From assembly GCF_023369555.1 (NCBI RefSeq), contig NZ_JACJVC010000018.1, positions 1-54,326 on the forward strand: DNA of 54,326 bases. Reading direction: 5' to 3'. Source of the stretch: Actinomyces sp. AC-20-1. GTDB lineage: Bacteria; Actinomycetota; Actinomycetes; Actinomycetales; Actinomycetaceae. The first letter of the stretch is position 1. Each line of letters opens with the position of its first letter. Below are positions 27,004-35,498 of this stretch, in pieces. The position numbers were made by a program, and so were the translations under genes. The notes below the pieces were generated by a model. It ran no database searches, was not told the DNA's origin, and saw only the letters and a list, made by a program, of their open reading frames with translations.

Positions 27004-27864
27004 GATGCCGAGCAGGGCGCGGCACACCGTGCGCCGGATGGCCCTCTCCCCCTCGACGACATCCGCCGCGGAGAGCCTGACCGGCACGTACCCGGCGGCC
27101 AGTGCCCGCTGGTCCCGCCGCCGGTCCTTCTCGAACTGCCCGCACGAGGAGTGGAACTCGAAGCCGTCGCACTCCACGACCAGCCAGCCCTCCACACACA
27201 GGTCCACCTCCCCGACGCCCTCCACGACCGGCGCCACCTCGACGTCCAGCCCTATCGCCCGGAGCGCGAGCCGCACCCGGGTCTCCAACGGAGAGCGGCA
27301 GCCCGGCTCCGCCAGGGCCAGTCGGCGGCGAGCCCCCACCGAGTACCGGCCCGTCAGCAGCTCGGTGACCTCCTCCGTGGTGGTGTCCCCACGGTTGAGC
27401 GCGGCGTCAGCGATGGTGAGCGCGTCGAGCTCGCTCAGGCACGTGAGAGCGCAGGCCACCACCTCCGCTGGGCGCACCAGAGGACGGTCGTCGACGGTGA
27501 CCGGGGTGAGGACCGTCCTGCGGTGGACGACGACGCCCGTGGTCGGCCGGGTCGTGCTGGGGCGCAGCCCGCGGTTGGCCGGGACGACGATGTGGGTGCG
27601 CTGGTCGGTGCTCCAGGTGGGGTAGCCCAGCGCCCGCGCCGCGGTGAGGCACGTGAGATGGGCGCGGAAGTGACGCGCCTGCAGCACGTGGGGGTCGGTC
27701 CCCGGGATGGCCACGAAGCCCGGCGCGTGCTGCTGGAGGGTGCCGGCGGCCACGGCCGTCCTCAGCAGAGCCCGCTCGCGGGCGCCATGAGCCACCTCAT
27801 CCACGTGCGCGGCTCCGTGCAGCGCCTCGATACGGGCAGCCAGGGAGGCGGTCTCCAGATCCAT
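26932..27864 (-). CDS. DUF559 (Vsr-like endonuclease fold) protein
   Basis: 310 residues. The N-terminal part contains a winged-helix-like segment (RTAVAAGTLQQHAPGFVAIPG) as in many actinobacterial DUF559 and AbiEi-like proteins. The C-terminal part has the nuclease-like pattern SPLETRVRLALRAIGL, VGEVDLCVEGWLVVECDGFEFH, FEKDRRRDQRALAAGYVPVRLSAADV, i.e. the E..D..EcDG.e.H...DR.RD core of the very-short-patch-repair/PD-(D/E)XK fold. Activity and role are unknown. The start is uncertain: ATG at 27864 or GTG at 27891. The gene lies between repeat copies B and C, and its last 23 or so codons and stop fall inside copy B. Confidence 0.78.
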   Translation of the reverse strand: MDLETASLAARIEALHGAAHVDEVAHGARERALLRTAVAAGTLQQHAPGFVAIPGTDPHVLQARHFRAHLTCLTAARALGYPTWSTDQRTHIVVPANRGLRPSTTRPTTGVVVHRRTVLTPVTVDDRPLVRPAEVVACALTCLSELDALTIADAALNRGDTTTEEVTELLTGRYSVGARRRLALAEPGCRSPLETRVRLALRAIGLDVEVAPVVEGVGEVDLCVEGWLVVECDGFEFHSSCGQFEKDRRRDQRALAAGYVPVRLSAADVVEGERAIRRTVCRALLGIARSRRLALPYNRGIMRKVEEAAR

Positions 27865-28025
27865 GGGGACAAGGATCCCTGTCGAGGTCACGACCTCCCC
27901 GAGTTATCCACAGGCTGGCGGTGGTGCCGTGGCGACGGAGCACGTAGCCGGGGCCTGTGGACTGGTGCCGTCCGTGCTCTCCAGCCTCCCCGCTGGCCCC
28001 GGCTCGGCGTGGTCGCCGCTGGCTG

Positions 28026-28209
28026 GCACGCTCATGTGACAGGTGCGACGAGCGTGCGGGCCTTTGGCGGTGCTGCGTGAGCTCCCACGTGCGTGGGTGG
28101 CGCCGACGCACGTGGGAGCGAGCCAACTGAATTCGACACCATCAGCTGAACCTTAGGATTCCAACGAAAAACTAGGGTCCTCGAGATACTTGGATGAGCA
28201 TGAGCGTGC
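28026..28209. repeat. Dispersed hairpin element, copy C
   Basis: The left end is GCACGCTCATGTGAC (28026-28040) and the right end CATGAGCGTGC (28199-28209). A perfect 14 bp stem, GCTCCCACGTGCGT (28081-28094) with 28106-28119, is followed by the conserved CCAACGAAAA box at 28161-28170. The left half resembles copy B. It lies in the gap of over 400 bases between the divergent DUF559 and lysS genes; apart from this element and the lysS -10 nothing else is recognised there. Confidence 0.87.
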
Positions 28210-28267
28210 CACCGCGCCCAGGTGCCCACTCACCTGCCGCCCGGCGGGGAGGGCGCGGCTGTGCCGG

Positions 28268-28273
28268 TACACT
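28268..28273 (+). promoter_or_regulatory. -10 box of an apparently leaderless lysS mRNA
   Basis: TACACT ends seven bases before the lysS GTG at 28281. Confidence 0.5.
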
Positions 28274-28280
28274 CGCGCGC

Positions 28281-29954
28281 GTGAGTGACGAGAACCAGAA
28301 CCCCGCCGCCGAGCCCGCTGTCCCCACCACCACCACCGCGGAGCAGTCCAGGAAGCAGCCCAAGGCGGAGCCGGGTCCCGGCGAGCAGTTCGAGGTCCGC
28401 GCCGCCAAGCGCGAGAGGCTCAAGGCCGAGGGCTGGGAGCCCTACCCGGTCCAGCTGCCCGTCACCACCACCATCGCCGCGGTGCGCCGGCGCCACGAGG
28501 GGCTTGAGGCCGGTGTGGAGACCGAGGACGTCGTCGGCGTCGCCGGACGCGTCGTCTTCCTGCGCAACACCGGCAAGCTGTGCTTCGTCACCCTGCAGGA
28601 CGGCGCCGGCGCCACCCTGCAGGCGATGGTCTCCGCCAAGAACCTGCCCGGCCACGGGCACACGAGCCTGGCCTCCTTCAAGTCCGACGTCGACCTGGGC
28701 GACCACCTCTTCGTCCACGGGCACGTCGGCGCCTCGCGCCGCGGCGAGCTGAGCGTCTTCGCCGAGACCGCCCTCGTGGACGGGACGGACCCCGAGGCCC
28801 TGCCCGGGCTCGGGGACGAGGCCGTCGCCACCCCCGCCTGGCGGATCGCCTCCAAGGCCCTGCGCCCCCTGCCCAAGACGTGGACCAACGAGGCCGGCGA
28901 GTCCGTCACCCTCTCCGAGGACAACCGCGTGCGCCGCCGCGAGCTCGACCTGCTCACGCGCCCCGCCGCCCGCGACATGGTGCGCACCCGCTCCGCCGTC
29001 GTGCGCTCCATCCGCGAGAGCTTCCACCGCCGCGACTACCTCGAGCTCGAGACCCCGATGCTCCAGGTCATCCACGGCGGTGCCGCCGCGCGCCCCTTCG
29101 TCACGCACATGAACGCGTACGACATGGACCTCTACCTGCGCATCGCCACCGAGATCTACCTCAAGCGGGCCGTCGTCGGAGGCGTGGACCGGGTCTTCGA
29201 GATCAACCGCAACTTCCGCAACGAGGGCGCCGACTCCTCCCACTCCCCGGAGTTCGCCGCCCTGGAGGCCTACGAGGCCTACTCCGACTACAACGGCATG
29301 GCGGAGCTGACCCGCGACCTCGTCCAGCAGGCCGCCCGCGACGCCTTCGGCCTCGCCGAGGGCGAGGAGGTCGTCACCCTGGCGGACGGCACCGAGTACG
29401 ACCTGTCGGGCGAGTGGGACAAGATCGACCTCTACACCTGCGTCTCCGAGGCGGTCGGCGAGGAGATCACCGTCGACACCCCGCGCGAGACCCTCGTGAG
29501 GATCGCCGAGCGGCTCGAGCTCGAGGTGGACGACTACGCGGTGGCCGGCAAGATCGTCGAGGACATCTTCGAGGTCACCGTGGGGGACCGGCTGTGGGCC
29601 CCGACCTTCGTCTACGACTTCCCGGAGGACACCTCCCCGCTCACCCGCTACCACCGCTCGCGCCCCGGCCTGACCGAGAAGTGGGACCTGTACGTGCGCG
29701 GCTTCGAGCTGGGCACCGCCTACTCCGAGCTGGCCGACCCGGTGGTCCAGCGCGAGCGCTTCGTCGCCCAGTCGTTGGCCGCCGCCAACGGGGACCCCGA
29801 GGCCATGGTCGTGGACGAGGACTTCCTCGTCGCGATGGAGCAGGGCTTCCCGCCCTGCGGCGGCATGGGCATGGGCATCGACCGCCTCCTCATGGCCCTG
29901 ACCGGCCAGGGCATCCGCGAGACGATCACCTTCCCGCTCGTCAAGCGCTCCTGA
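28281..29954 (+). CDS. lysS: Lysyl-tRNA synthetase, class II
   Basis: Charges tRNA-Lys. 557 residues: a Pro/Thr/Ala-rich N-terminal extension (about 35 residues), an OB-fold anticodon-binding domain (VVGVAGRVVFLRNTGKLCFVTLQDG), then the class II core with motif 2 FEINRNFRNEGADSSHSPEF (about 305-325) and motif 3 GGMGMGIDRLLMALTG near the end. ETPMLQVIHGGAAARPF is class II motif 1 context for LysRS. The GTG at 28281 is set by the -10 seven bases upstream; the open frame extends to 28194 inside the preceding repeat and is rejected. Confidence 0.95.
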   Translation: MSDENQNPAAEPAVPTTTTAEQSRKQPKAEPGPGEQFEVRAAKRERLKAEGWEPYPVQLPVTTTIAAVRRRHEGLEAGVETEDVVGVAGRVVFLRNTGKLCFVTLQDGAGATLQAMVSAKNLPGHGHTSLASFKSDVDLGDHLFVHGHVGASRRGELSVFAETALVDGTDPEALPGLGDEAVATPAWRIASKALRPLPKTWTNEAGESVTLSEDNRVRRRELDLLTRPAARDMVRTRSAVVRSIRESFHRRDYLELETPMLQVIHGGAAARPFVTHMNAYDMDLYLRIATEIYLKRAVVGGVDRVFEINRNFRNEGADSSHSPEFAALEAYEAYSDYNGMAELTRDLVQQAARDAFGLAEGEEVVTLADGTEYDLSGEWDKIDLYTCVSEAVGEEITVDTPRETLVRIAERLELEVDDYAVAGKIVEDIFEVTVGDRLWAPTFVYDFPEDTSPLTRYHRSRPGLTEKWDLYVRGFELGTAYSELADPVVQRERFVAQSLAAANGDPEAMVVDEDFLVAMEQGFPPCGGMGMGIDRLLMALTGQGIRETITFPLVKRS

Positions 29955-29961
29955 AGCCGCC

Positions 29962-29985
29962 GGCCGGGGCGGAGGCGCCCCGGCC
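29962..29985. terminator. Bidirectional hairpin between lysS and the ABC permease
   Basis: GGCCGGGGCG (29962-29971) pairs perfectly with CGCCCCGGCC (29976-29985) around GAGG, between convergent genes. Confidence 0.7.
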
Positions 29986-30031
29986 CGCCCCTCGGCCCGC
30001 CTCCCGGGCCGCCGTCTGCGGGCGCGCCCGG

Positions 30032-32239
30032 CTACTCGAAGCGCACCGTGCTGCCGGACACCATCCGCTCCCCGGCCCGGGCACTGGCCGTCACCGCGGC
30101 CCCCACGAGCACCAGGCACGCACCGACCACCGCGTAGTAGGAGCCGCCCGGCCAGCCGACCTCACGGGCGGACAGCCCGGTGACCAGCGCCCACGCCGTG
30201 TAGGCGCCGACGGCGACCGACAGCCCCAGGACCGTGGACAGCGGCAGCAGGCTCTCCCAGGCGATGGTGCGGCGTAGCGCCTTACGCGGCATGCCGACCA
30301 GGCGCAGCAGAGACAGGACCCGGCGCCGGTCCAGCACGGAGGCCACCGAGGCCACCGACAGCGACACCGCCGAGACCCCTGTGGCGATGAGGATCCCGAT
30401 GTAGCCCAGTGCCGCGAACTGGTTCTCCGTGGCCGCCGCGGTGAGGGTCACGACGTCGGCGCGGGTGGTGGGGAAGGTGGTCAGCGGCAGGCCCGAGGTG
30501 GTCAGGGCCGTGCGGGCCCGCTCCACCGCCGCCGTGGTGCCGTCGGTGGCGACCAGCACGACGGCGGCACCCGGGCTCTCGGGCGGGCTCGTTGGCCGGG
30601 GGTCGGCCGCGTCGGTGGTCAGCCACAGGACGGAGACCGACACCCAGCCGGTGGCCGACCCGGCGTCCTGGGCGCCCAGGGCGCGGGCCTGCTCCACGGG
30701 CAGGACCAGCCGCGCCTGCGTGCCGAGCGCCTGCGTCGCCTCCGTCTCGTCCTCGCCGTCCTGGGGGAAGGCCAGGGTCGCGACCGCCACGGTGCTCACG
30801 CCCTCGACCTGCTCCAGGGTGCTGCGGGCGCTCTCCGCGGCCGCGGGGGCGGGCAGGTCGGCGGTGGCCGCGAGCGTCGTCGTCCGCAGGTGGCCGGGTC
30901 CCTCGTCGAGCCTGAGGACGCCGGAGGCGGCCGTGATCCCGACGGCGAACAGGGTGACGGCGTAGAGGGCGGCCACCAGCCCGCCGACGGAGCGGAAGGC
31001 GCTGCGCGGGTGCTGGGCCACGCGCGCCAGGGCGATGACCTGGGCGCTGGTGCGGGCGCGGCGCTGACCGGCCCGGGCCGCCCAGGAGGTGAGCAGGGGG
31101 CCAGCGAGCAGCAGGCCCACCATCGTGAGGGCGACCGAGGAGACGATGGTGAGCAGGACCAGGGTGGCGGGGACCTCGGAGTCCACCATCTCCCGTGAGG
31201 CCGCCATCCCGATCACCCCCAGCACGAGCGGCAGGAGGCCGACGGTGCGGGGCCGGCGCTCGCTGCGCTCGCGGCTGCCCCCGAGGGGCCCGAGGTCGGC
31301 TCGGCGGGTGCGCCACCAGGCGACCGCCGTCGAGCAGGCGACGGTGGCGAGGACCGTGCCCGCCACCGTCGCCGGGCTGGTGAGCAGGTCGGAGGGGAAG
31401 AAGGTGGAGGAGCCGATCCTCACGCGCGCCGCCAGCGGGATGAGTGCCAGGTACAGGGCGGTGCCGGCGACGGAGCCCAGGAGGGAGGTGGCGGCGGTCT
31501 CGGCGGCGGCGATGGCGGCAACGCGTCCCGGCGCGGCTCCGATGAGCCTGAGGGTGGCGAAGCGCTCGGCGCGCTGGGCGGCGCCGAGGTCGGTGATGAT
31601 GCCGATGAGCAGCAGGACCGGCACGAGGATGGCGACGGCGCCGACGACGGCGACGACGCGGTAGGTCTGCGACTGGTAGTCGTAGCCGGCGAAGCCGGTG
31701 ACCAGCTGGGGCCCGTTGGAGGAGTCGGTGCGCTCGACGGCGGCCTGCTCGGCGCCCCGGACCAGGACGAGGGAGTCGGGCCCCTCGAGGGCGTCGTCGG
31801 AGATGGTGCCGACCTGGGTGCCGTAGCGCTCGCCGAGCTGGTCCGCGGGGGACGCGGCGATGAGGCGGGTGAGCGCGGGGGAGGCCAGGTACTCGCCGGG
31901 GCCGGGGACGACGTCGGAGCCGGGCACGCGCACGGTGGTGCCCGGGGCGGTGGCGATGGTGAGCACGGAGATCGTGCGGTCGCCGTAGTGGTCTGAGGCG
32001 GAGACGGCGGCGGCCTGGTCGGGGGAGAGCTCGGTGCCCGGCTCGAGGTAGGTGGGGGCGGTGGTGATGAGCTCGTGCCAGGTGGAGCGCTCGGCGCGCA
32101 CGCCGACGGACTGGGAGGCGGCCAGGATCATGAGCAGCAGGGCGGTGCCGAGTGTGACGCCGGCGACCACGCCGACCAGCCGGCGTCGGGCCGAGGCGTC
32201 CCCGGCGACGATGAGGTGGGCGAGCGCGAGGCTGCTCAT
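30032..32239 (-). CDS. FtsX-like ABC transporter permease
   Basis: 735 residues with an N-terminal helix (about 22-42), an extracytoplasmic domain, a block of helices around 190-330, further helices near 340-400 and 440-460, and a C-terminal block of three or four helices (about 625-720) ending in SGSTVRFE. LLRLVGMPRKALRRTIAWES and TLRLIGAAPGRVAAIAAAET are the paired FtsX coupling segments. Its ATG overlaps the ATPase stop (ATGA). Export or resistance transporter of unknown substrate, likely controlled by the PadR protein of the same operon. Confidence 0.88.
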   Translation of the reverse strand: MSSLALAHLIVAGDASARRRLVGVVAGVTLGTALLLMILAASQSVGVRAERSTWHELITTAPTYLEPGTELSPDQAAAVSASDHYGDRTISVLTIATAPGTTVRVPGSDVVPGPGEYLASPALTRLIAASPADQLGERYGTQVGTISDDALEGPDSLVLVRGAEQAAVERTDSSNGPQLVTGFAGYDYQSQTYRVVAVVGAVAILVPVLLLIGIITDLGAAQRAERFATLRLIGAAPGRVAAIAAAETAATSLLGSVAGTALYLALIPLAARVRIGSSTFFPSDLLTSPATVAGTVLATVACSTAVAWWRTRRADLGPLGGSRERSERRPRTVGLLPLVLGVIGMAASREMVDSEVPATLVLLTIVSSVALTMVGLLLAGPLLTSWAARAGQRRARTSAQVIALARVAQHPRSAFRSVGGLVAALYAVTLFAVGITAASGVLRLDEGPGHLRTTTLAATADLPAPAAAESARSTLEQVEGVSTVAVATLAFPQDGEDETEATQALGTQARLVLPVEQARALGAQDAGSATGWVSVSVLWLTTDAADPRPTSPPESPGAAVVLVATDGTTAAVERARTALTTSGLPLTTFPTTRADVVTLTAAATENQFAALGYIGILIATGVSAVSLSVASVASVLDRRRVLSLLRLVGMPRKALRRTIAWESLLPLSTVLGLSVAVGAYTAWALVTGLSAREVGWPGGSYYAVVGACLVLVGAAVTASARAGERMVSGSTVRFE

Positions 32240-33015
32240 GGGCGCTCGCCCCCTGCCGGCGGGGTCGTGCCGGGGGCGTCCAGCGTGCCGGGGGCGCCGC
32301 TGAGACGGCCGTCGCGCACGATGACCTCGCGGTCGCAGTATGCGGCGGTGCGCGCGTCGTGGGTGACGACCACCAGGGCGGCGCCGACGGCGCGAGTGGC
32401 GGACAGTAGGGTGCGCATCGTGTGCTCGGCGGACAGGGAGTCCAGTGCCCCGGTGGGCTCGTCGGCGAAGAGGGCCCTCGGCTCGGTGACCAGGGCGCGG
32501 GCGACGGCGACCCGCTGCGCCTGGCCGCCGGAGAGCTGGGTGGGCCGCTTGTGCTCGTGTCCTTCCAGGCCGAGCTCGGCCAGGCGGGCGCGGGCCCGCC
32601 TGAGCGCCGTGGCGCGCGGGACCTCGCTCAGCAGCAGGGGGATGGTGACGTTGTCGAGGGCGCTGAGGTCCGGCAGGAGCTGGCCGAACTGGAAGACGAA
32701 GCCGAAGGCGGCCAGGCGCAGGCGGGAGCGAGCGGTCTCGTCCAGGCGGGTGATGTCCTGACCGTCGTAGAGGACGGTCCCGGAGTCCGGCACGAGGACC
32801 CCTGCGAGCACGTGCATGAGGGTGGACTTGCCGGAGCCCGACGGGCCGGTCACGGCCAGGGACCGGCCCGCGGCGATGTCCAGGTCGATGCCGCGCAGGG
32901 CGTGGGTGGTGCCGAAGGACAGGTCGAGCCCGCGGGCGCTCATGACGAGGTCGGGTCGTCTGGTCGCCGGTGCCGTGGGGGTGGCGGGTGCTGGCGTGCT
33001 GCGGTCGGTGCTCAT
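32236..33015 (-). CDS. ABC transporter ATP-binding protein
   Basis: 259 residues with Walker A GPSGSGKST, Q-loop VFQFGQLLPDLSALDN, signature LSGGQAQRVAVARAL, Walker B ALFADEPTGALDS and H-loop VVTHDARTA, the MacB/LolD-type ATPase partnering FtsX permeases. The ATG overlaps the PadR stop and the TGA overlaps the permease start, so padR, ATPase and permease are translated as one coupled operon. The first 25 residues are a low-complexity Thr/Pro/Ala extension. Confidence 0.94.
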   Translation of the reverse strand: MSTDRSTPAPATPTAPATRRPDLVMSARGLDLSFGTTHALRGIDLDIAAGRSLAVTGPSGSGKSTLMHVLAGVLVPDSGTVLYDGQDITRLDETARSRLRLAAFGFVFQFGQLLPDLSALDNVTIPLLLSEVPRATALRRARARLAELGLEGHEHKRPTQLSGGQAQRVAVARALVTEPRALFADEPTGALDSLSAEHTMRTLLSATRAVGAALVVVTHDARTAAYCDREVIVRDGRLSGAPGTLDAPGTTPPAGGERP

Positions 33016-33536
33016 GCGAGGACCTCCGTGCGCAGCTCGGCCAGGCGGGCGGCGGTCAGGTCGATCCAGCGCAGGTCCGCCTCGAGGTGGTAGAGGGCGT
33101 GGTCGGCCAGAAGGGTGGTGCGCAGGTCGGCGCCGTCCTTGCGCCGGGTGATCTCGCGCATGCGGGCGGTGTGGGTGGTGCGCTGCAGGTCGAGGAGGTG
33201 CTCGGCGTCGTCGTCGAGCAGCAGGGCGATGACGGTCTTGGCGAACAGGTCCGCCTGGATGGAGTCGGAGGGGACCTCCGGGGTGGTGATCCACTCCTCG
33301 ACGGCGGCGCGGCCCTGCGGGGTGATCGCGTAGCGCTTGCGCTCGGGGCCTGCTCCGGGCTCGGCGCCGGCGAGCTCGATGAGGCCGTCGCGAAGGAGGC
33401 GCGCTAGGGAGGCGTAGACCTGGCCGAAGGCCAGGGGCTTGGTCTGGGCGAACCAGCGGTCCCAGCTGGTCTTGAGGTCGTATCCGTGGCCGGGGCCGGT
33501 GCCCAGCAGGCCGAGGAGTGTGAGTCGCGTGTCCAC
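33012..33536 (-). CDS. PadR-family transcriptional repressor
   Basis: 174 residues: an N-terminal winged helix of the PadR type (LTLLGLLGTGPGHGYDLKTSWDRWF, LAFGQVYASLARLLRDGLIELAG, KRYAITPQGRAAVEEWI) and a C-terminal helical dimerisation region (Vir_act_alpha_C-like). The GTG at 33534-33536 is chosen because a TATACT -10 box ends six bases upstream, giving a leaderless mRNA; the ATG fifteen bases further up lies within the promoter. It very probably represses its own operon with the ABC exporter through the GTATAC operator, releasing it when a toxic ligand binds. Confidence 0.9.
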   Translation of the reverse strand: MDTRLTLLGLLGTGPGHGYDLKTSWDRWFAQTKPLAFGQVYASLARLLRDGLIELAGAEPGAGPERKRYAITPQGRAAVEEWITTPEVPSDSIQADLFAKTVIALLLDDDAEHLLDLQRTTHTARMREITRRKDGADLRTTLLADHALYHLEADLRWIDLTAARLAELRTEVLA

Positions 33537-33542
33537 AGCCCG

Positions 33543-33562
33543 AGTATACATTCGTAGTATAC
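33543..33562 (-). promoter_or_regulatory. padR promoter with overlapping PadR-like operator
   Basis: GTATAC occurs at 33544-33549 and 33557-33562, an inverted pair with a 7-base spacer. On the minus strand the -10 box TATACT (33548-33543) is part of this repeat. A repressor bound here would block the promoter directly. The AT-rich patch stands out from its surroundings. Confidence 0.7.
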
Positions 33563-33625
33563 CCTGTGTGTACAGATGGTCGTGGTCCTTGAGGGTCGGG
33601 ACCCGTCCTGCGCCCGGGACGGACA

Positions 33626-33659
33626 ACCGGCCTCGGCACCCGTCGGTGCCGAGGCCGGT
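33626..33659 (-). terminator. Hairpin after lldD
   Basis: ACCGGCCTCGGCACC (33626-33640) pairs perfectly with 33645-33659 around CGTC, downstream of the minus-strand lldD. The rest of 33563-33771 shows nothing recognisable beyond the padR promoter. Confidence 0.75.
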
Positions 33660-33771
33660 GCCGGGACACGCCCGCGGCCTCGGTGCCCGCGACAGCACGG
33701 AAGACCGGAGTGCTGCGCGGGAGGGCGCGCGCGTGCGGTGGTGGCGTGCTCGCGGTCGCGCCGGAGCGCGG

Positions 33772-35040
33772 CTAGCGCGAGACGGCGTCCGCCGCCGCCT
33801 TGACCTGCGCTCGCACCGGCACCAGGCGGGTGAGCTGGGTGACGTGGCGCGGCTCGAGCTCCTCAAGGCTGGAGACGCCCAGGAGCTTCATGGTGCGCAC
33901 GAGCTCCTCGCGCAGGATCGCGATGGTCCGGTCCACGCCCTCGCGGCCACCGGCCATGAGCCCGTAGAGGTAGGCGCGTCCGATGAGCGAGAACTTGGCG
34001 CCCAGCGCCGTCGCGGCCACGATGTCGGCGCCGTTCATGATCCCGGTGTCGATCATGACCGTGGCGTCGGAGCCGACCTCGCGCACCAGGTCGGGCAGCA
34101 GGCGGAAGGGCACCGGGGCCCGGTCGAGCTGGCGTCCGCCGTGGTTGGACAGGATGATGCCGTCCACGCCCAGGTCCAGCAGCCGTTTGGCGTCGGGGAT
34201 GTTCTGGACGCCCTTGATGACGATGTTGCCGTCCCACATCCCCCGGATGACCTCCAGGTCCTCGTAGCTGATGGTGGGGTCCATGGCGGAGTCGAGCAGC
34301 TCGCCCACGGTGCCGCCCGTCGAGCTGAGCGAGGCGAACTCGAGCTTGGGTGTGGTGAGGAAGTCGAACCACCACCAGGGCCGGGGGATGGCGTTGAGGA
34401 CGGTGCCCGCCGTGATCTGGGGCGGGATGGAGAAGCCGTTGCGCTTGTCCCGCAGACGGGCCCCGGCCACGGGGGTGTCCACCGTGAACATGAGGGTGTC
34501 GAAGCCGGCGGCCGCCGCGCGCTTGACCAGTCCGTAGGAGATCTCGCGCTGGCGCATGACGTAGAGCTGGAACCAGTTGCGGCCGTGAGGGTTGGCGGCG
34601 CGCACGTTCTCGAGGGAGGTGGTGCCCAGGGTCGAGAGGGTGAAGGGGATGCCGGCGGCCCCGGCGGCGCCCGCCCCGGCCACCTCCCCCTCGGTCTGCA
34701 TCAGGCGCGTGAACCCGGTGGGGGCGATGCCGAAGGGCATGGCCGAGGGGTCGCCGAGGATCTGGCAGGAGGTGTCGATGTCGACCGCCGGCCTGAGGAT
34801 GTCGGGGTGGAGCTCCACGTCGCGGAAGGCCTGGCGGGCGCGTCGCAGTGAGATCTCGCCCTCGGCCGCGCCGTCGGTGTAGTCGAAGGCGGCGGCGGGG
34901 GTGCGGCGCTTGGCGATGGTGCGCAGGTCCCAGATGGTCTGAGCGGCTGCGAGACGGCGGCGGCGGGCATTGAGGTCGGGTGTCGTGAAGTGGAGAAGCT
35001 CGAAGATCTCGGATGGGTTGGGGACCTGGCGCTTGACCAT
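33772..35040 (-). CDS. lldD: FMN-dependent alpha-hydroxy-acid dehydrogenase, probably L-lactate dehydrogenase (quinone)
   Basis: Oxidises L-lactate to pyruvate, passing electrons to quinone at the membrane. 422 residues of the FMN alpha-hydroxyacid oxidase family: [46 protein letters not shown], the FMN/substrate region [37 protein letters not shown] with the catalytic His in SNHGGRQ, and [29 protein letters not shown] at 35040 gives the family-typical N terminus. The open frame reaches 35208, through the iron box. It is separate from the lutABC/lctP genes further upstream on this strand but belongs to the same lactate theme. Confidence 0.88.
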   Translation of the reverse strand: MVKRQVPNPSEIFELLHFTTPDLNARRRRLAAAQTIWDLRTIAKRRTPAAAFDYTDGAAEGEISLRRARQAFRDVELHPDILRPAVDIDTSCQILGDPSAMPFGIAPTGFTRLMQTEGEVAGAGAAGAAGIPFTLSTLGTTSLENVRAANPHGRNWFQLYVMRQREISYGLVKRAAAAGFDTLMFTVDTPVAGARLRDKRNGFSIPPQITAGTVLNAIPRPWWWFDFLTTPKLEFASLSSTGGTVGELLDSAMDPTISYEDLEVIRGMWDGNIVIKGVQNIPDAKRLLDLGVDGIILSNHGGRQLDRAPVPFRLLPDLVREVGSDATVMIDTGIMNGADIVAATALGAKFSLIGRAYLYGLMAGGREGVDRTIAILREELVRTMKLLGVSSLEELEPRHVTQLTRLVPVRAQVKAAADAVSR

Positions 35041-35123
35041 GTAGTGACCAACTTCGTTGTTGACGGACAGTGCTGGAGCGAGCCGGCGCCGCACGGGTGC
35101 GGGCCGGATGTCCGCCCTGAGAC

Positions 35124-35142
35124 TAAGGTCAGGCATACCTAA
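35124..35142. promoter_or_regulatory. DtxR/IdeR-like iron box upstream of lldD
   Basis: TAAGGTCAGGCATACCTAA matches the DtxR/IdeR consensus TWAGGTWAGSCTWACCTWA at 17 of 19 positions (18 of 19 read from the other strand). It sits about 85 bases upstream of the lldD ATG, where iron-loaded repressor would block transcription. LldD contains no iron, so regulation may reflect respiratory adjustment, or the box may serve an unannotated transcript. Confidence 0.65.
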
Positions 35143-35232
35143 CTGCAAAATGGTGTATGGGGTGAGGCCCGAGTCGGCCTGGCTACCGAGTCCGCCGGGG
35201 CGCCGCACGGTTGGCGCAGCCCTCGGCGGGTT

Positions 35233-35439
35233 GCACGCTCATGTGACGAGGAGACGCGCACGATCCGCATGATTCTGCGGTTCTCGCGCGGGCTCGCTCA
35301 AAGGCTCGCGGCTCCCGTGTGCGTGGGTGTCACGCACGCACAGGGGAGCATGCCAGCCAGTTTTGGCGCCAGTGCGCAAACCGTGGAATACCAACGAAAA
35401 ACCTGGATCGCCGACGGGGCCTGGGTGTCATGAGCGTGC
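35233..35439. repeat. Dispersed hairpin element, copy D
   Basis: The left end is GCACGCTCATGTGAC (35233-35247) and the right end CATGAGCGTGC (35429-35439). The module TCCGCATGATTCTGCGGTT is at 35264-35282, the stem GCTCCCGTGTGCGTG (35311-35325) pairs with 35335-35349 with one mismatch, and the CCAACGAAAA box is at 35391-35400. Module order matches copy A. It occupies most of the 458 bp gap 35041-35498; the remainder holds the iron box and no other feature. Confidence 0.87.
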
Positions 35440-35498
35440 GACCGCACGGTGTCGAGGGCCAGCGTCGGGGCCGGCAGGGCCGTCCGGCCCGATCCCGC

